This document shows positions 25,714 through 34,019 of a DNA stretch of 64,000 nucleotides, piece by piece. A program made the translations under genes and the position numbers. Within the stretch, counting starts at the first letter, position 1; each line of letters starts with the position of its first letter. The DNA is from Paenibacillus oceani. GTDB taxonomy: Bacteria > Bacillota > Bacilli > Paenibacillales > NBRC-103111. A model generated the notes under the pieces. The model was given only the letters and a program-made list of their open reading frames with translations, did no database searches and had not been told where the DNA came from. The stretch is taken from the NCBI RefSeq assembly GCF_014705615.1, contig NZ_JACXJA010000003.1:186001-250000 (forward strand). The letters run 5' to 3'.

Positions 25714-27102
25714 TTAAGTCGCTCCGGACAAAATGCCGTAGATCCGGTCGGCGAGCGGCTCCGGCTGCTCCAATCCGGCCCAGAACAGCTCCATCTCCCC
25801 GCTGAGGTCGTCCAGCCGATGGGAATCGGCGAACAGCTCGTGCAGAAAATAGCCGTTCTCGATGTGGCGACCCGTAATGTTCAGCGATTCGAGATGACGC
25901 TTGTTCCAGACGACCGCATTAACATCCGGCAGGCAGGACATAAAGCCGGTATCGCGGGCAAGCTCGGTCTGCAGCCCGGGGTCCAGGGCGATCCGCAAAA
26001 ACTCCAGCGCCAGTTCCGGATCGCCACTATCCTTGTGAATCATAAAAGCGTTGGCGACGAGCAGGGTCGATTTGACCGGACCGAAGGGCAGCGGCGCCAC
26101 TTTGGCCTCGAATGTCATACCTTCGCTCCGCCAGCCCGCGATCTCGATCGAGGTCGTAAGCACCATAGCCGCTTTCTCACGAAGAAAGGCGTGGAGATTG
26201 ATTTTGGAGCGGTACGGCTGATACAGCGTGGCGATCCGCTTGCGGTGCAAAACGTCGCGGAACAGCTTCAGCGTCTCGACGATGCTCTCACGGCTGGTCG
26301 TAGCGTCGAACTTCACGCCGTTTTGCAAAGCGACGACCGGCCAGCGGCTCGGGAACGAAGAGAGCGACAACCCGTACAGATCGGTAACGCCGTCCCCGTC
26401 CTCGTCTCTCGTGAGCTGGCCGGCCGCTTCGATCAGCTGTTCCCGGCTCCAGCCGGGATACGGCTCCGGCACGCCGAACCGGCGGAACAGCCGGGGGTTG
26501 TACGCCAGGTATACCGGCGAGAACGTAACGGGAAGGGCGCGGAGGACGCCTTCGTGACGAAACGGTTCGACGATTCGGGGGTAGAAGCCGTCCAGCAGGT
26601 CAGGCAGCTTGTCTCCCAGATCGATAAACGGATCGAGCCGGTCCGACTCCGCGAAGCTGCGGTCGGTTACCAGCACCAGGTCCGGACGGACGCCGAGCTC
26701 GGCTCCGGTTCTTTGCCAGTCCCAGAAGTTGAAGCTCGGGAAATGAAGCAGCTTCACATCGATTTGCGGATACCTGGCCTGGAACGCTTCGATGATCGTG
26801 CCCAGGCAGTTATCCACATAATGGGAAGGGGAAGTGGCCAGGATGCGCAGCGTGCGCTTCTCTCCGGGGGACGGGACGAAATCGGGCGAGACGATCGTGC
26901 CTTGTCCAACCTTTTTGACAATCAGCCCTTCCTTGTGAAGCTGCTCCAGCGATTTGCGCACCGAAGTGCGGCTCATGCCGTAATATTTGCACAGTTCGTT
27001 CTCCGACAGCAGGAACTGGCCCGGCTTGATATATCCGGATACGATTTGCTCTCTCAGCATGTTGGCCAGCCGGGAATAGCGGAATTCGTTGTCGCGTCTC
27101 AT
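25714..27102 (-). CDS. GntR-type DNA-binding domain fused to a type 1 extracellular-type solute-binding domain
   Basis: 462 residues. Residues 1-75 are a GntR winged helix (FRYSRLANMLREQIVSGYIKPGQFLLSENELCKYYGMSRTSVRKSLEQLHKEGLIVKKVGQGTIV); residues about 82-460 look like a family 1 solute-binding protein (LRILATSPSHYVDNCLGTIIEAFQARYPQIDV, PDLVLVTDR, GWSREQLIEAAGQLTRDEDGDGVTDLYGLS, ALEFLRIALDPGLQTELA). There is no signal peptide, so the sugar-binding fold is cytoplasmic and probably acts as the effector sensor. It is divergent from the amino-sugar operon at 27397 and likely controls it. The intergenic gap has a strong sigma-A promoter overlapped by a short inverted element. Confidence 0.9.
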   Translation of the reverse strand: MRRDNEFRYSRLANMLREQIVSGYIKPGQFLLSENELCKYYGMSRTSVRKSLEQLHKEGLIVKKVGQGTIVSPDFVPSPGEKRTLRILATSPSHYVDNCLGTIIEAFQARYPQIDVKLLHFPSFNFWDWQRTGAELGVRPDLVLVTDRSFAESDRLDPFIDLGDKLPDLLDGFYPRIVEPFRHEGVLRALPVTFSPVYLAYNPRLFRRFGVPEPYPGWSREQLIEAAGQLTRDEDGDGVTDLYGLSLSSFPSRWPVVALQNGVKFDATTSRESIVETLKLFRDVLHRKRIATLYQPYRSKINLHAFLREKAAMVLTTSIEIAGWRSEGMTFEAKVAPLPFGPVKSTLLVANAFMIHKDSGDPELALEFLRIALDPGLQTELARDTGFMSCLPDVNAVVWNKRHLESLNITGRHIENGYFLHELFADSHRLDDLSGEMELFWAGLEQPEPLADRIYGILSGAT

Positions 27103-27198
27103 AGGAATCTTCCGTTCTGCTTAGTTTCATTTATTATAACGAATAATTGGAACGGGGAGAAGCTTTCTACGAGGCTGGCTTGCGACTTCATTATTCTG

Positions 27199-27228
27199 TT
27201 GACGTCATCTGTTAGATACAACTATAAT
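27199..27228 (+). promoter_or_regulatory. Sigma-A-type promoter of the amino-sugar operon
   Basis: TTGACG (27199-27204) and TATAAT (27223-27228) with an 18-base spacer face the gene at 27397, leaving a leader of about 160 bases. CAACTATAA at 27219-27227 overlaps the -10 box and its inverse TTATAGTTG occurs at 27315-27323, so the two could be operator half-sites for the divergent GntR-type regulator. The operator role is inference. Confidence 0.7.
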
Positions 27229-27396
27229 ACAGGTGCGATCGGGAAGCTGAACGAAAAAAAAGTATAACCGAATCGTAAGAAAGATCAACACATCACGCCC
27301 TAACCTTGGTATAGTTATAGTTGGAAAGGTGCGGTTCGCTGCAGGCAAACAAACGTTCGTAGCGTTTCGCGCTGAAATCGAAAGGGGAGAACGGTT

Positions 27397-28266
27397 TTGG
27401 TATTGGAACGGTTAGGCATATTGACAGATGAAGTGTATCCGGATAATTTCTCCAAATCGCTCGATTGGATCGTGGAGCAAGGCTTGAAGTATATCGAGGT
27501 GCGGGTCGTGGACGGCGTTAATATCTCGAACATGACGGACGAGCAGGTTGCCGCGGTACGCAGCCAGATCGAGGCCAGAGGGCTGACGGTTACGGCGATC
27601 GCGTCCCCGCTCTACAAATGCGCGCTCGATCCGACCCGTCCGGTAGCGTCCGGTGACGTGTTCGGGCAAGCGGAGGAAAGCGTGGAAGCGCATCACGAGA
27701 AGCTTCGCCGCGTCATCGCGATCGCCAAGCAGCTCGGAGCAGGCAGCATCCGCATTTTCTCTTTCTGGAGAGAGAACGAGCCGGAGCTTTATTTCGACGA
27801 CATTGTCGCTCATATGAAAAAAGCGGCGGCTGTGGCCGAGAAGGAAGGCATCATGCTGCTTCAGGAAAATGAGCCTTCCTGCAACGGCGGATTTGCAGAA
27901 GAAGTAGCGAAGATCGTACGTGCGGTTGACTCTCCGGCGATGAAGGTGCTGTGGGACCCGGGTAACGAAGCGTATGGCGGCAGACCGGCGTTTCCGGAAG
28001 GTTACGGACTCGTTAAAGACGTTCTTGCACACGTTCACATTAAAGACGCCTACGTTCTTCCGGACGGAACTTCCCGCTGCGTGCCGGTCGGCTCCGGCAA
28101 CGTTCCGTTCATCGCACAGCTGCGCGCGCTGGCCGAGGACGGCTATACGGGCATGTTCACGATCGAGACGCATTACTTGCCGGAAGGCGGCACGAAGGCG
28201 GCCGGCTCCCGGATGACGCTGGAAGCGCTTCGCGTGCTTGTGAACGAAGCTTTCCCGGTGAAATAA
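27397..28266 (+). CDS. Sugar phosphate isomerase/epimerase-type TIM barrel protein
   Basis: 289 residues. Xylose-isomerase-like (AP endonuclease 2) fold: GILTDEVYPDNFSKSLDWIVEQGLKYIEVR, GAGSIRIFSFWRENEP, GIMLLQENEPSCNGGFAEEVAKIV, VLWDPGNEAYGG, LAHVHIKDA and FTIETHY. The acidic residues and histidine of the metal site (E in LQENE, D in WDPGN, H in HVHIKD, E in IETH) are in place. The start is a TTG behind AAAGGGGAG. First gene of a six-gene operon with oxidoreductase, ceramidase-like, nagB, nagA and a second isomerase. The substrate is unknown. Confidence 0.85.
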   Translation: MVLERLGILTDEVYPDNFSKSLDWIVEQGLKYIEVRVVDGVNISNMTDEQVAAVRSQIEARGLTVTAIASPLYKCALDPTRPVASGDVFGQAEESVEAHHEKLRRVIAIAKQLGAGSIRIFSFWRENEPELYFDDIVAHMKKAAAVAEKEGIMLLQENEPSCNGGFAEEVAKIVRAVDSPAMKVLWDPGNEAYGGRPAFPEGYGLVKDVLAHVHIKDAYVLPDGTSRCVPVGSGNVPFIAQLRALAEDGYTGMFTIETHYLPEGGTKAAGSRMTLEALRVLVNEAFPVK

Positions 28267-28331
28267 ACCCATATCCATGGGGATACGGATTCGTTTGATA
28301 CTAATTGAACTATCATATAGGAGGGTATCGG

Positions 28332-29363
28332 GTGAAAACTTGGGGATTCGGCATTATCGGAACCGGTTCGATTGCAGATTTTCATGCGGCGGCTATTAAG
28401 GAGATCGGCAGAGGCAGGCTGGTTGCCGTGGCGAACCGGACGGAAGCCCGCGCGAAAGCGTTCGCGGAGAAAGAAAACTGCGGCTATGCCACGGACTACA
28501 AAGAGCTGCTCGCCAATCCGGACATCGATATCGTCTGTGTAACGACCTCGAGCGGCAGTCATGCGGCTATCGGGCTCGACGTATTAAACGCGGGCAAACA
28601 TCTGGTCGTGGAGAAGCCGATTGCCATGAATACGAAGGAATCGCTGGAGCTGATCCGCACCGCGGAGCAAAAAGGCGTGACGATCTCCGTCATCTCCCAG
28701 CGGCGCTTCGAGAAGCAGCACGCGGCGGTGCGCGAAGTGTTGGACAGCGGCGCGCTCGGGAAGCTGCTGCTCGTGGAAGTATCGCTACCGTTTTATCGTA
28801 CGCAGGCTTATTACGACAGTGCCGACTGGCGCGGAACGATCGACCAGGACGGCGGCGCCCTCATGAACCAGGGCATTCACTCGATCGATCTGCTTCTCTG
28901 GTTCGGCGGAGCGGTGGAGACCGTCTATGGCAAAACGGCGACCCAGACTCATACGATGGAAGCCGAGGATATCGGGCTTGCGCTTATCACGTTCAAGAAC
29001 GGGGCGTTCGGTACGATCATGGCTTCGACCAGCATCCAGCCGGGCTTCGCAGCCGCGCTGAACCTGTATGGCGAAAAAGGCTCGATCAAGCTGGAGGGCT
29101 CTGCGATCACCCATTGGACCGTACCTGGCGTCGAGCAACCGGACCTCGGGGAAAATACGAATTATGGAGGCGTGTCCGATCCCCGCAGCATCTCGCACGT
29201 TAATCACCGCATCCAGCTGGAGAACGTCATCGATGCGATCGAATCGGGCAAGGAGCTGTACCTGAAAGGGATCGACGGCTTGCGCGCGGTTCAACTGGTC
29301 GAGGGGATTTACGAATCGTCCAAGTCCGGTGCGCCGATCCGACTGCAAGAGGTGTCGGGATGA
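28332..29363 (+). CDS. Gfo/Idh/MocA family oxidoreductase
   Basis: 343 residues from the GTG at 28332 behind AGGAGGG; an upstream ATG at 28305 lacks a site. N-terminal NAD(P)-binding GIIGTGSIADFHAAAIKEI, then CVTTSSGSHAAIGLDVLNAGKHLVVEKPIAMN with the catalytic EKP, and DQDGGALMNQGIHSIDLLLWFGG in the C-terminal domain. Such enzymes oxidise or reduce sugar or inositol carbons. The stop overlaps the next start by ATGA. In this operon it probably acts on an amino-sugar or a derivative released by the neighbouring hydrolase. Confidence 0.9.
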   Translation: MKTWGFGIIGTGSIADFHAAAIKEIGRGRLVAVANRTEARAKAFAEKENCGYATDYKELLANPDIDIVCVTTSSGSHAAIGLDVLNAGKHLVVEKPIAMNTKESLELIRTAEQKGVTISVISQRRFEKQHAAVREVLDSGALGKLLLVEVSLPFYRTQAYYDSADWRGTIDQDGGALMNQGIHSIDLLLWFGGAVETVYGKTATQTHTMEAEDIGLALITFKNGAFGTIMASTSIQPGFAAALNLYGEKGSIKLEGSAITHWTVPGVEQPDLGENTNYGGVSDPRSISHVNHRIQLENVIDAIESGKELYLKGIDGLRAVQLVEGIYESSKSGAPIRLQEVSG

Positions 29364-30670
29364 GCGAAGGCACGGGTACGGAAGGTCGGCTTCTTCTAGG
29401 AACGGCGAAGATCGACATTACCCCGGCATCGCCGATACCGCTGGCCGGTTACGGCCACCGGAAGGGGCCGTACGCCGGCATCAACCGCAGGCTGTTTGCG
29501 AGAATGAACGTATTCGAGCAGACGGAAGGCGGCGAGACGCGCCGGGTGCTGATCGGGATGGGCGACATTATATGGTGGCCCGGGGAGCGGATGGACCCTA
29601 TCCGTGAAACGTTGGAGAGCAAGTTCGGCATCCGTCCGTCCGACGTCATTTTGAGCGCCCAGCACACGCATGGAGGACCTCAGACGAGCGTAAGCTTCTG
29701 CGACATTCTCGGGCTGACGGATGACGATTATTTGACTTATTTGGAGCGGCAGCTGTTCGCCGCGGTCGAGACCGCGATTGCGAATCTCGAGCCGGTAACG
29801 GCCGAGCAGGGCAAGGGAGAAAGCTATATCGGCATTAACCGGCGCAAGATGGCCGGAGACAAGATGACGATGGCGCCGAATCCGGATGGGCTGTACGATT
29901 CCGAAGTAAATGTGGTCCGTTTCCGCAAAGACGACGGGGGGACCAAAGCGGTATTTATCCATTATACGTGCCATCCGACGACAACCGGGGACAACTTCAT
30001 CAATTCGGACTACCCGGGGGTTGCCGCGGAACGTCTGGAAGCGACGCTCGGCTGCGGAGCGGTCGTATCGTTTCTGCAGGGCTGTGCCGGCAATATCCGC
30101 CCGGCGCTGCACCGGGACGGCAAGTTTTACAGCGGGCACGACGAAGAGGTGATGCGGTTCGGCCGCAGCTTGGCCGACGAGGTCGAGCGCGTGCTGGACG
30201 GTCCGATGAAGACGCTTGATCAGGCGCCTTTATCAGGCAGCCGCGTAGTAGTGGAGCTGCCGTTCCAGCCGCTGCCACCGGAGGCGGAGCTGGACGAGGC
30301 AGCCGGGAAAGGCGGTCATATGCAGCAGTGGGCCGAGAAGCTGCGTTGCCACCCGGAGAAACTGCGGCCGTATATCCCGTTCCAGGTGAACCGGATCGCG
30401 CTGGCCCAAGGACTCGCTTACCTCGCCATGGACGGCGAAGTTGTGCTGGAATACGGAGCGTATGTGAAGCAGCTAAGCGGCGGCGAAACGCTGGCGATGG
30501 GGTACAGCAACGGCATGGTCGGATATGTTCCTACAGCGTCGCAAGTGGCCGAAGGCGGCTACGAAGGGAAAGATTCTTTCATCTACTTTGCTTTGCCGGC
30601 TGCGTTTGATCCGGAGCTGGAGTCCATCATCAAGGATGCAATCCAACAATTGATTCGAAAGGAAGATTGA
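29360..30670 (+). CDS. Neutral/alkaline ceramidase-like hydrolase (N-terminal domain type)
   Basis: 436 residues. It matches the N-terminal catalytic domain of neutral ceramidases: TAKIDITPASPIPLAGYG, the SAQHTHGGPQTS zinc-histidine block (about 98-109), YTCHPTTTGDNFINSDYPG and SFLQGCAGNIRPAL. No signal peptide, so it is a cytoplasmic member. Ceramidases hydrolyse N-acyl amides of sphingoid bases, but in bacterial sugar operons this family is used on other amide or ester substrates. It is translationally coupled to the oxidoreductase upstream and is followed one base later by nagB, suggesting that it supplies or processes an N-acylated amino sugar. Substrate is inference. Confidence 0.85.
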   Translation: MSEGTGTEGRLLLGTAKIDITPASPIPLAGYGHRKGPYAGINRRLFARMNVFEQTEGGETRRVLIGMGDIIWWPGERMDPIRETLESKFGIRPSDVILSAQHTHGGPQTSVSFCDILGLTDDDYLTYLERQLFAAVETAIANLEPVTAEQGKGESYIGINRRKMAGDKMTMAPNPDGLYDSEVNVVRFRKDDGGTKAVFIHYTCHPTTTGDNFINSDYPGVAAERLEATLGCGAVVSFLQGCAGNIRPALHRDGKFYSGHDEEVMRFGRSLADEVERVLDGPMKTLDQAPLSGSRVVVELPFQPLPPEAELDEAAGKGGHMQQWAEKLRCHPEKLRPYIPFQVNRIALAQGLAYLAMDGEVVLEYGAYVKQLSGGETLAMGYSNGMVGYVPTASQVAEGGYEGKDSFIYFALPAAFDPELESIIKDAIQQLIRKED

Positions 30671-30671
30671 C

Positions 30672-31445
30672 ATGGGCTTGCAGCCACAACCCGTTAAGGC
30701 GGAAACGGTAGATCATTTGAAAGTGAACGTATATGCGAACCGGCAGGATCTCGGGATGTCGGCCGGCCGCGCAGCGGCGGCGAGAATCAAGGAGCTGCTC
30801 GGCAAAAAAGCGGGCATCCGGATGATATTTGCGGCGGCTCCGTCGCAAAACGAGTTTCTCGATACGCTTGCCGCCGATCCGGAGATCGACTGGTCGCGCA
30901 TTACGGCGTTCCATATGGACGAATATATCGGGCTTCCGAATGATGCCCCCCAGAAGTTCAGCCGTTTTCTGTGCGAGCGCCTGTTCGATAAAGTGAAGCC
31001 GGGCACGGTGCATTTGATCGACAGCTCGAGCTCGATCGAAGCGGAATGCAAACGTTACGGCGATCTAATCCGCGAAGCGCCGATCGACATCGTCTGCCTC
31101 GGCATCGGCGAGAACGGCCATATCGCGTTTAACGATCCTCCGGTCGCTGACTTTAACGATCCACATGTCATTAAAGCGGTGGAGCTGGACGACGCCTGCC
31201 GCCAGCAGCAAGTGAACGACGGCTGCTTCCCGTCGTTCGGCGACGTGCCGACTCATGCGCTGACGCTGACGATTCCGACGATGATGTCGGGTTCCTATCT
31301 GTACTGCATGGTACCGGGACCGACGAAGCGCAACGCCGTTGTGCGGACGCTCAGCGGCGATATTTCCACGGAATGCCCGTCAACGGTGCTGCGGAGACAT
31401 CCGGAGTGCACGTTGTACGTAGACCGCGATTCTTACGGAGAGTGA
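30672..31445 (+). CDS. nagB: Glucosamine-6-phosphate deaminase
   Basis: 257 residues. Converts glucosamine-6-phosphate to fructose-6-phosphate and ammonia. FHMDEYIGLP (about 78-87), the catalytic GIGENGHIAFNDPP (about 141-154) and TLTIPTMMSGSYLYCMVPGPTKRNAV are NagB motifs. ATG 30672 follows a GAAAGGA site. It directly follows the ceramidase-like gene and precedes nagA by five bases, so the operon ends its amino-sugar branch in glycolysis. A second nagB is likely elsewhere in the genome; that cannot be checked here. Confidence 0.93.
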   Translation: MGLQPQPVKAETVDHLKVNVYANRQDLGMSAGRAAAARIKELLGKKAGIRMIFAAAPSQNEFLDTLAADPEIDWSRITAFHMDEYIGLPNDAPQKFSRFLCERLFDKVKPGTVHLIDSSSSIEAECKRYGDLIREAPIDIVCLGIGENGHIAFNDPPVADFNDPHVIKAVELDDACRQQQVNDGCFPSFGDVPTHALTLTIPTMMSGSYLYCMVPGPTKRNAVVRTLSGDISTECPSTVLRRHPECTLYVDRDSYGE

Positions 31446-31450
31446 TTAAT

Positions 31451-32635
31451 ATGACTGCGATAGGGGAAAGCGCAATAATCGAAGGGATTCATTATTCGAG
31501 CGGGCAGCCGGTCCGGATTACAGTCCGCGATGGAGTTATCGCCGGTCTCGAGCCTTTCGCGCCGGCCAATCCGGCTGCTCTGCCGCACGTTGGTCCGGGG
31601 CTTGTCGATTTGCAAATCAACGGCTACTTCGGCGACGATTTCAATACGCTGCCTTTCTCGACAGAGCTGGTTTCGAAAGTAAGCCGGGCCTTATGGCAGG
31701 AAGGCGTCACCGCCTATTATCCGACGATCATTACGAACTCGCCGGAAGCGATCGAGGAAGCGGTCGGCATGATCGCGCGGGCGTGCGACAACGATTCGCA
31801 TACGAACCGGATGGTCGCGGGCATTCATGTCGAAGGTCCGTTCATCTCGCCGGAGGACGGTGCGAGAGGCGCGCACGGGCTGGAGTACGTACGCGCTCCC
31901 GAGTGGGAGATGTTCGAACGGTGGCAGCGCGCCGCAGGCGGACGGATCAAAATATTGACGCTCTCTCCGGAATGGCCGGAAAGCGCGGAATTCATCGCCA
32001 AGTGCAGCGCCAGCGGAGTGACGGTCTCGATCGGCCACACGTCGGCGACGCCGGAGCAGATCCGCGAAGCGGTCCGCGCGGGAGCGCGGATGTCGACGCA
32101 TCTCGGCAACGGCTCGCATCTGATGCTGCCGCGCCACCCGAACTATATCTGGGAGCAGCTCGCGGAAGACGACTTGTGGACTTGCGTGATCGCCGACGGT
32201 TTCCATTTGCCGGAAGCGGTATTGAAAGTCGTCTTCAAGACGAAGGGCCGGCAGGCGATGCTGGTCAGCGACGCCGTCTATTTGTCCGGCATGCCGGCCG
32301 GGGAATATATGACTCACGTCGGCGGCAAAGTCGTCAAGACGGAGGAAGGCAGACTCCATACGGCGCATAATCCGAAAATATTGGCCGGATCGGCGCAAAT
32401 GCTGCTGTGGGGCATCGAGCATGTGCTTAAAAACGGCTTGGCTGACCTGGCGGATGCTTGGGACATGTCTTCGGTCATACCGGGACAGTTCATGAAGCTG
32501 CCGTCCGGTGCGGGACTCGCTGTCGGGGCGCCGGCTGATCTTGTGCTGTTCGAGCGGGACGGCTCCAGCGTCCGGCTGCTGCAAACGTACAAAGACGGGG
32601 AGCTCGTATACCGATTGGAGGAGCAGACGAAATGA
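31451..32635 (+). CDS. nagA: N-acetylglucosamine-6-phosphate deacetylase
   Basis: 394 residues from ATG 31451 behind GGAGAG; the frame is open upstream but inside nagB. Amidohydrolase: GLVDLQINGYFGDDFNTLPF (residues about 44-63), HVEGPFISPEDGARGAHG, ILTLSPEWPESAEFIAKC, IGHTSATPEQIREAVRAGARMSTHLGNGS, and the late VLVSDAVYLSGMPAGEYM region. It should hydrolyse GlcNAc-6-phosphate to GlcN-6-phosphate. The THLGNGSHLML stretch replaces the usual THLYNAM, so substrate preference may differ from classical NagA. The stop overlaps the next start (ATGA). Confidence 0.88.
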   Translation: MTAIGESAIIEGIHYSSGQPVRITVRDGVIAGLEPFAPANPAALPHVGPGLVDLQINGYFGDDFNTLPFSTELVSKVSRALWQEGVTAYYPTIITNSPEAIEEAVGMIARACDNDSHTNRMVAGIHVEGPFISPEDGARGAHGLEYVRAPEWEMFERWQRAAGGRIKILTLSPEWPESAEFIAKCSASGVTVSIGHTSATPEQIREAVRAGARMSTHLGNGSHLMLPRHPNYIWEQLAEDDLWTCVIADGFHLPEAVLKVVFKTKGRQAMLVSDAVYLSGMPAGEYMTHVGGKVVKTEEGRLHTAHNPKILAGSAQMLLWGIEHVLKNGLADLADAWDMSSVIPGQFMKLPSGAGLAVGAPADLVLFERDGSSVRLLQTYKDGELVYRLEEQTK

Positions 32636-33483
32636 AATTCGCGGCATTCAGCGGCGTTTTAATCGATCATAGTATCCAGGAAGCATTGCAACTGACGAAA
32701 AAGCTTGGCTTCGACGGCCTCGAAATCGCTGCGCGGGAGCCTCATCTGTCGGCTTCGACCAGCGCTCAGCGGATCAAGGAAATTCGCAGCGTAGCTGACG
32801 GGCTCGGACTGGAAATTCCCGTGCTCGCCGGGTATATGGGCAGCTTCTCTACAGCAAGTGATAAAGAGTGCGAGCAGGCGTTCACCGATTTTCAGCGTAT
32901 TCTCGAGGCGTCCTTGACGCTCGGATCAACGATGATCCGCGTCGTGGCGGGCGGCCCGAACGCTTTTCTGGCGCAGGATTATCATTACGCCAAATCCGCC
33001 TACTGGCTCAAGAAGTGTGCGGTGGAAGCGAAGAAGCACGAGCGGAAAATTGTGCTGGAAATCCACAACATCTCCCTGGCGGAGACGGTCGAATCCAGTC
33101 TGCGCCTGGTTCATCAGGTCGGAGAAGACAACGTCGGCCTCATTCACGACGCGGGCAATATGTACATTACCGATACCGACTACGGACGCGACTCCGTCAT
33201 CGGCCTCGGCGACCGGATGTTCCACGTCCACGTCAAGGACGAGAAGCGGGTGGATGCAACTGGAACGCCCGGTACGTTCGTCAACTTGACGAAGCATGGC
33301 CAGGAGAAGTTTTTGCAATGCCGCCTGGGCGAAGGGGAAGCCGACCATCAGCCGTTGTTCGACGCGCTGAAGGAGACCGGATACGCCGGCTGGGTGACGC
33401 TGGAATGTCACGCGCCGTTCCCGGCTTACGAGCGGCTGGAGCATGATTTGGCAAAAGTGAAGCAAATGATGGGGCTTGCCTAA
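32632..33483 (+). CDS. Sugar phosphate isomerase/epimerase-type TIM barrel protein
   Basis: 283 residues. MKFAAFSGVLIDHSIQEALQLTKKLGFDGLEIAAREPHL is the usual start of the family; metal-site blocks are KIVLEIHNISLAETVESS, VGLIHDAGNMYITDTD, FHVHVKDEKR and WVTLECHAPF. It belongs to the same superfamily as the first gene of the operon but is not a close paralogue. It is translationally coupled to nagA and ends the operon; a hairpin terminator follows 23 bases downstream. The substrate is unknown. Confidence 0.87.
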   Translation: MKFAAFSGVLIDHSIQEALQLTKKLGFDGLEIAAREPHLSASTSAQRIKEIRSVADGLGLEIPVLAGYMGSFSTASDKECEQAFTDFQRILEASLTLGSTMIRVVAGGPNAFLAQDYHYAKSAYWLKKCAVEAKKHERKIVLEIHNISLAETVESSLRLVHQVGEDNVGLIHDAGNMYITDTDYGRDSVIGLGDRMFHVHVKDEKRVDATGTPGTFVNLTKHGQEKFLQCRLGEGEADHQPLFDALKETGYAGWVTLECHAPFPAYERLEHDLAKVKQMMGLA

Positions 33484-33505
33484 GCCAGGCAGCCGCTTGC
33501 TAGAG

Positions 33506-33562
33506 AGCACGGGGAGAGGAAGGCTTGCGCATGGCGCAGGGCAGCCTCTCTCCGTGCTTTTG
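33506..33562 (+). terminator. Terminator of the amino-sugar operon
   Basis: A 14-bp outer stem (AGCACGGGGAGAGG at 33506-33519 with CCTCTCTCCGTGCT at 33545-33558, one G-T wobble) encloses a second small stem (TGCGC/GCGCA), followed by TTTTGATTG. Confidence 0.8.
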
Positions 33563-33592
33563 ATTGTTACGCCAGCAGCTCCCCCTAGTTGG

Positions 33593-33660
33593 CCTCTATT
33601 TGTCTCTATCAGCCCAATATGCCGAACATAGAACATTCATACCAAAGACTCTTATTTTGT
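33593..33660. repeat. Dispersed intergenic repeat, copy A
   Basis: A 68-base stretch starting CCTCTATTTGTCTC and ending CAAAGACTCTTATTTTGT is closely similar to 43825-43888. It lies in the 536-base gap between the amino-sugar operon and the helicase gene. The rest of that gap holds the operon terminator and the helicase promoter; the short frames there have no sign of being genes. Confidence 0.75.
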
Positions 33661-33949
33661 TTATTGCCGGCACGTGTCAGACGGGTTTGGCGAAGGCGAC
33701 ACTACCTGCTCGCAGAAAGACATTTACGGGCCGCATTCGAAGCATGCTGTTTCGACAACCCCCCTTTACATAACACGATTTCAACGAACGGCTGGAGCGA
33801 AGGCAGCGGCCCCCCTCCCATGCAAAAACGTGTGGGTTAAGTAGCTTTAAAGACCGTATAAAGAATCGATACTAATGTTCCCTGGCGGTTTTTCTCGCCC
33901 CCAGCGAGGCGGAATCTGGACCGGTGCGGACTTGATTCAAATTTCGGAT

Positions 33950-33978
33950 TTGGGACAGGCGGCGACATATGGTATAGT
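33950..33978 (+). promoter_or_regulatory. Sigma-A-type promoter of the DEAD-box helicase gene
   Basis: TTGGGA (33950-33955) and TATAGT (33973-33978) with a 17-base spacer lie 42 bases before the helicase ATG; GAGGG is the ribosome site. Confidence 0.6.
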
Positions 33979-34019
33979 TTGAGGATACGAATGATTACCG
34001 GAAATGAGGGAATACCGCA

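Noticed and set aside
33564-33840. Two short plus-strand frames between nag operon and helicase
   Set aside because: They lie over the dispersed repeat and have no ribosome site or codon pattern of a gene.
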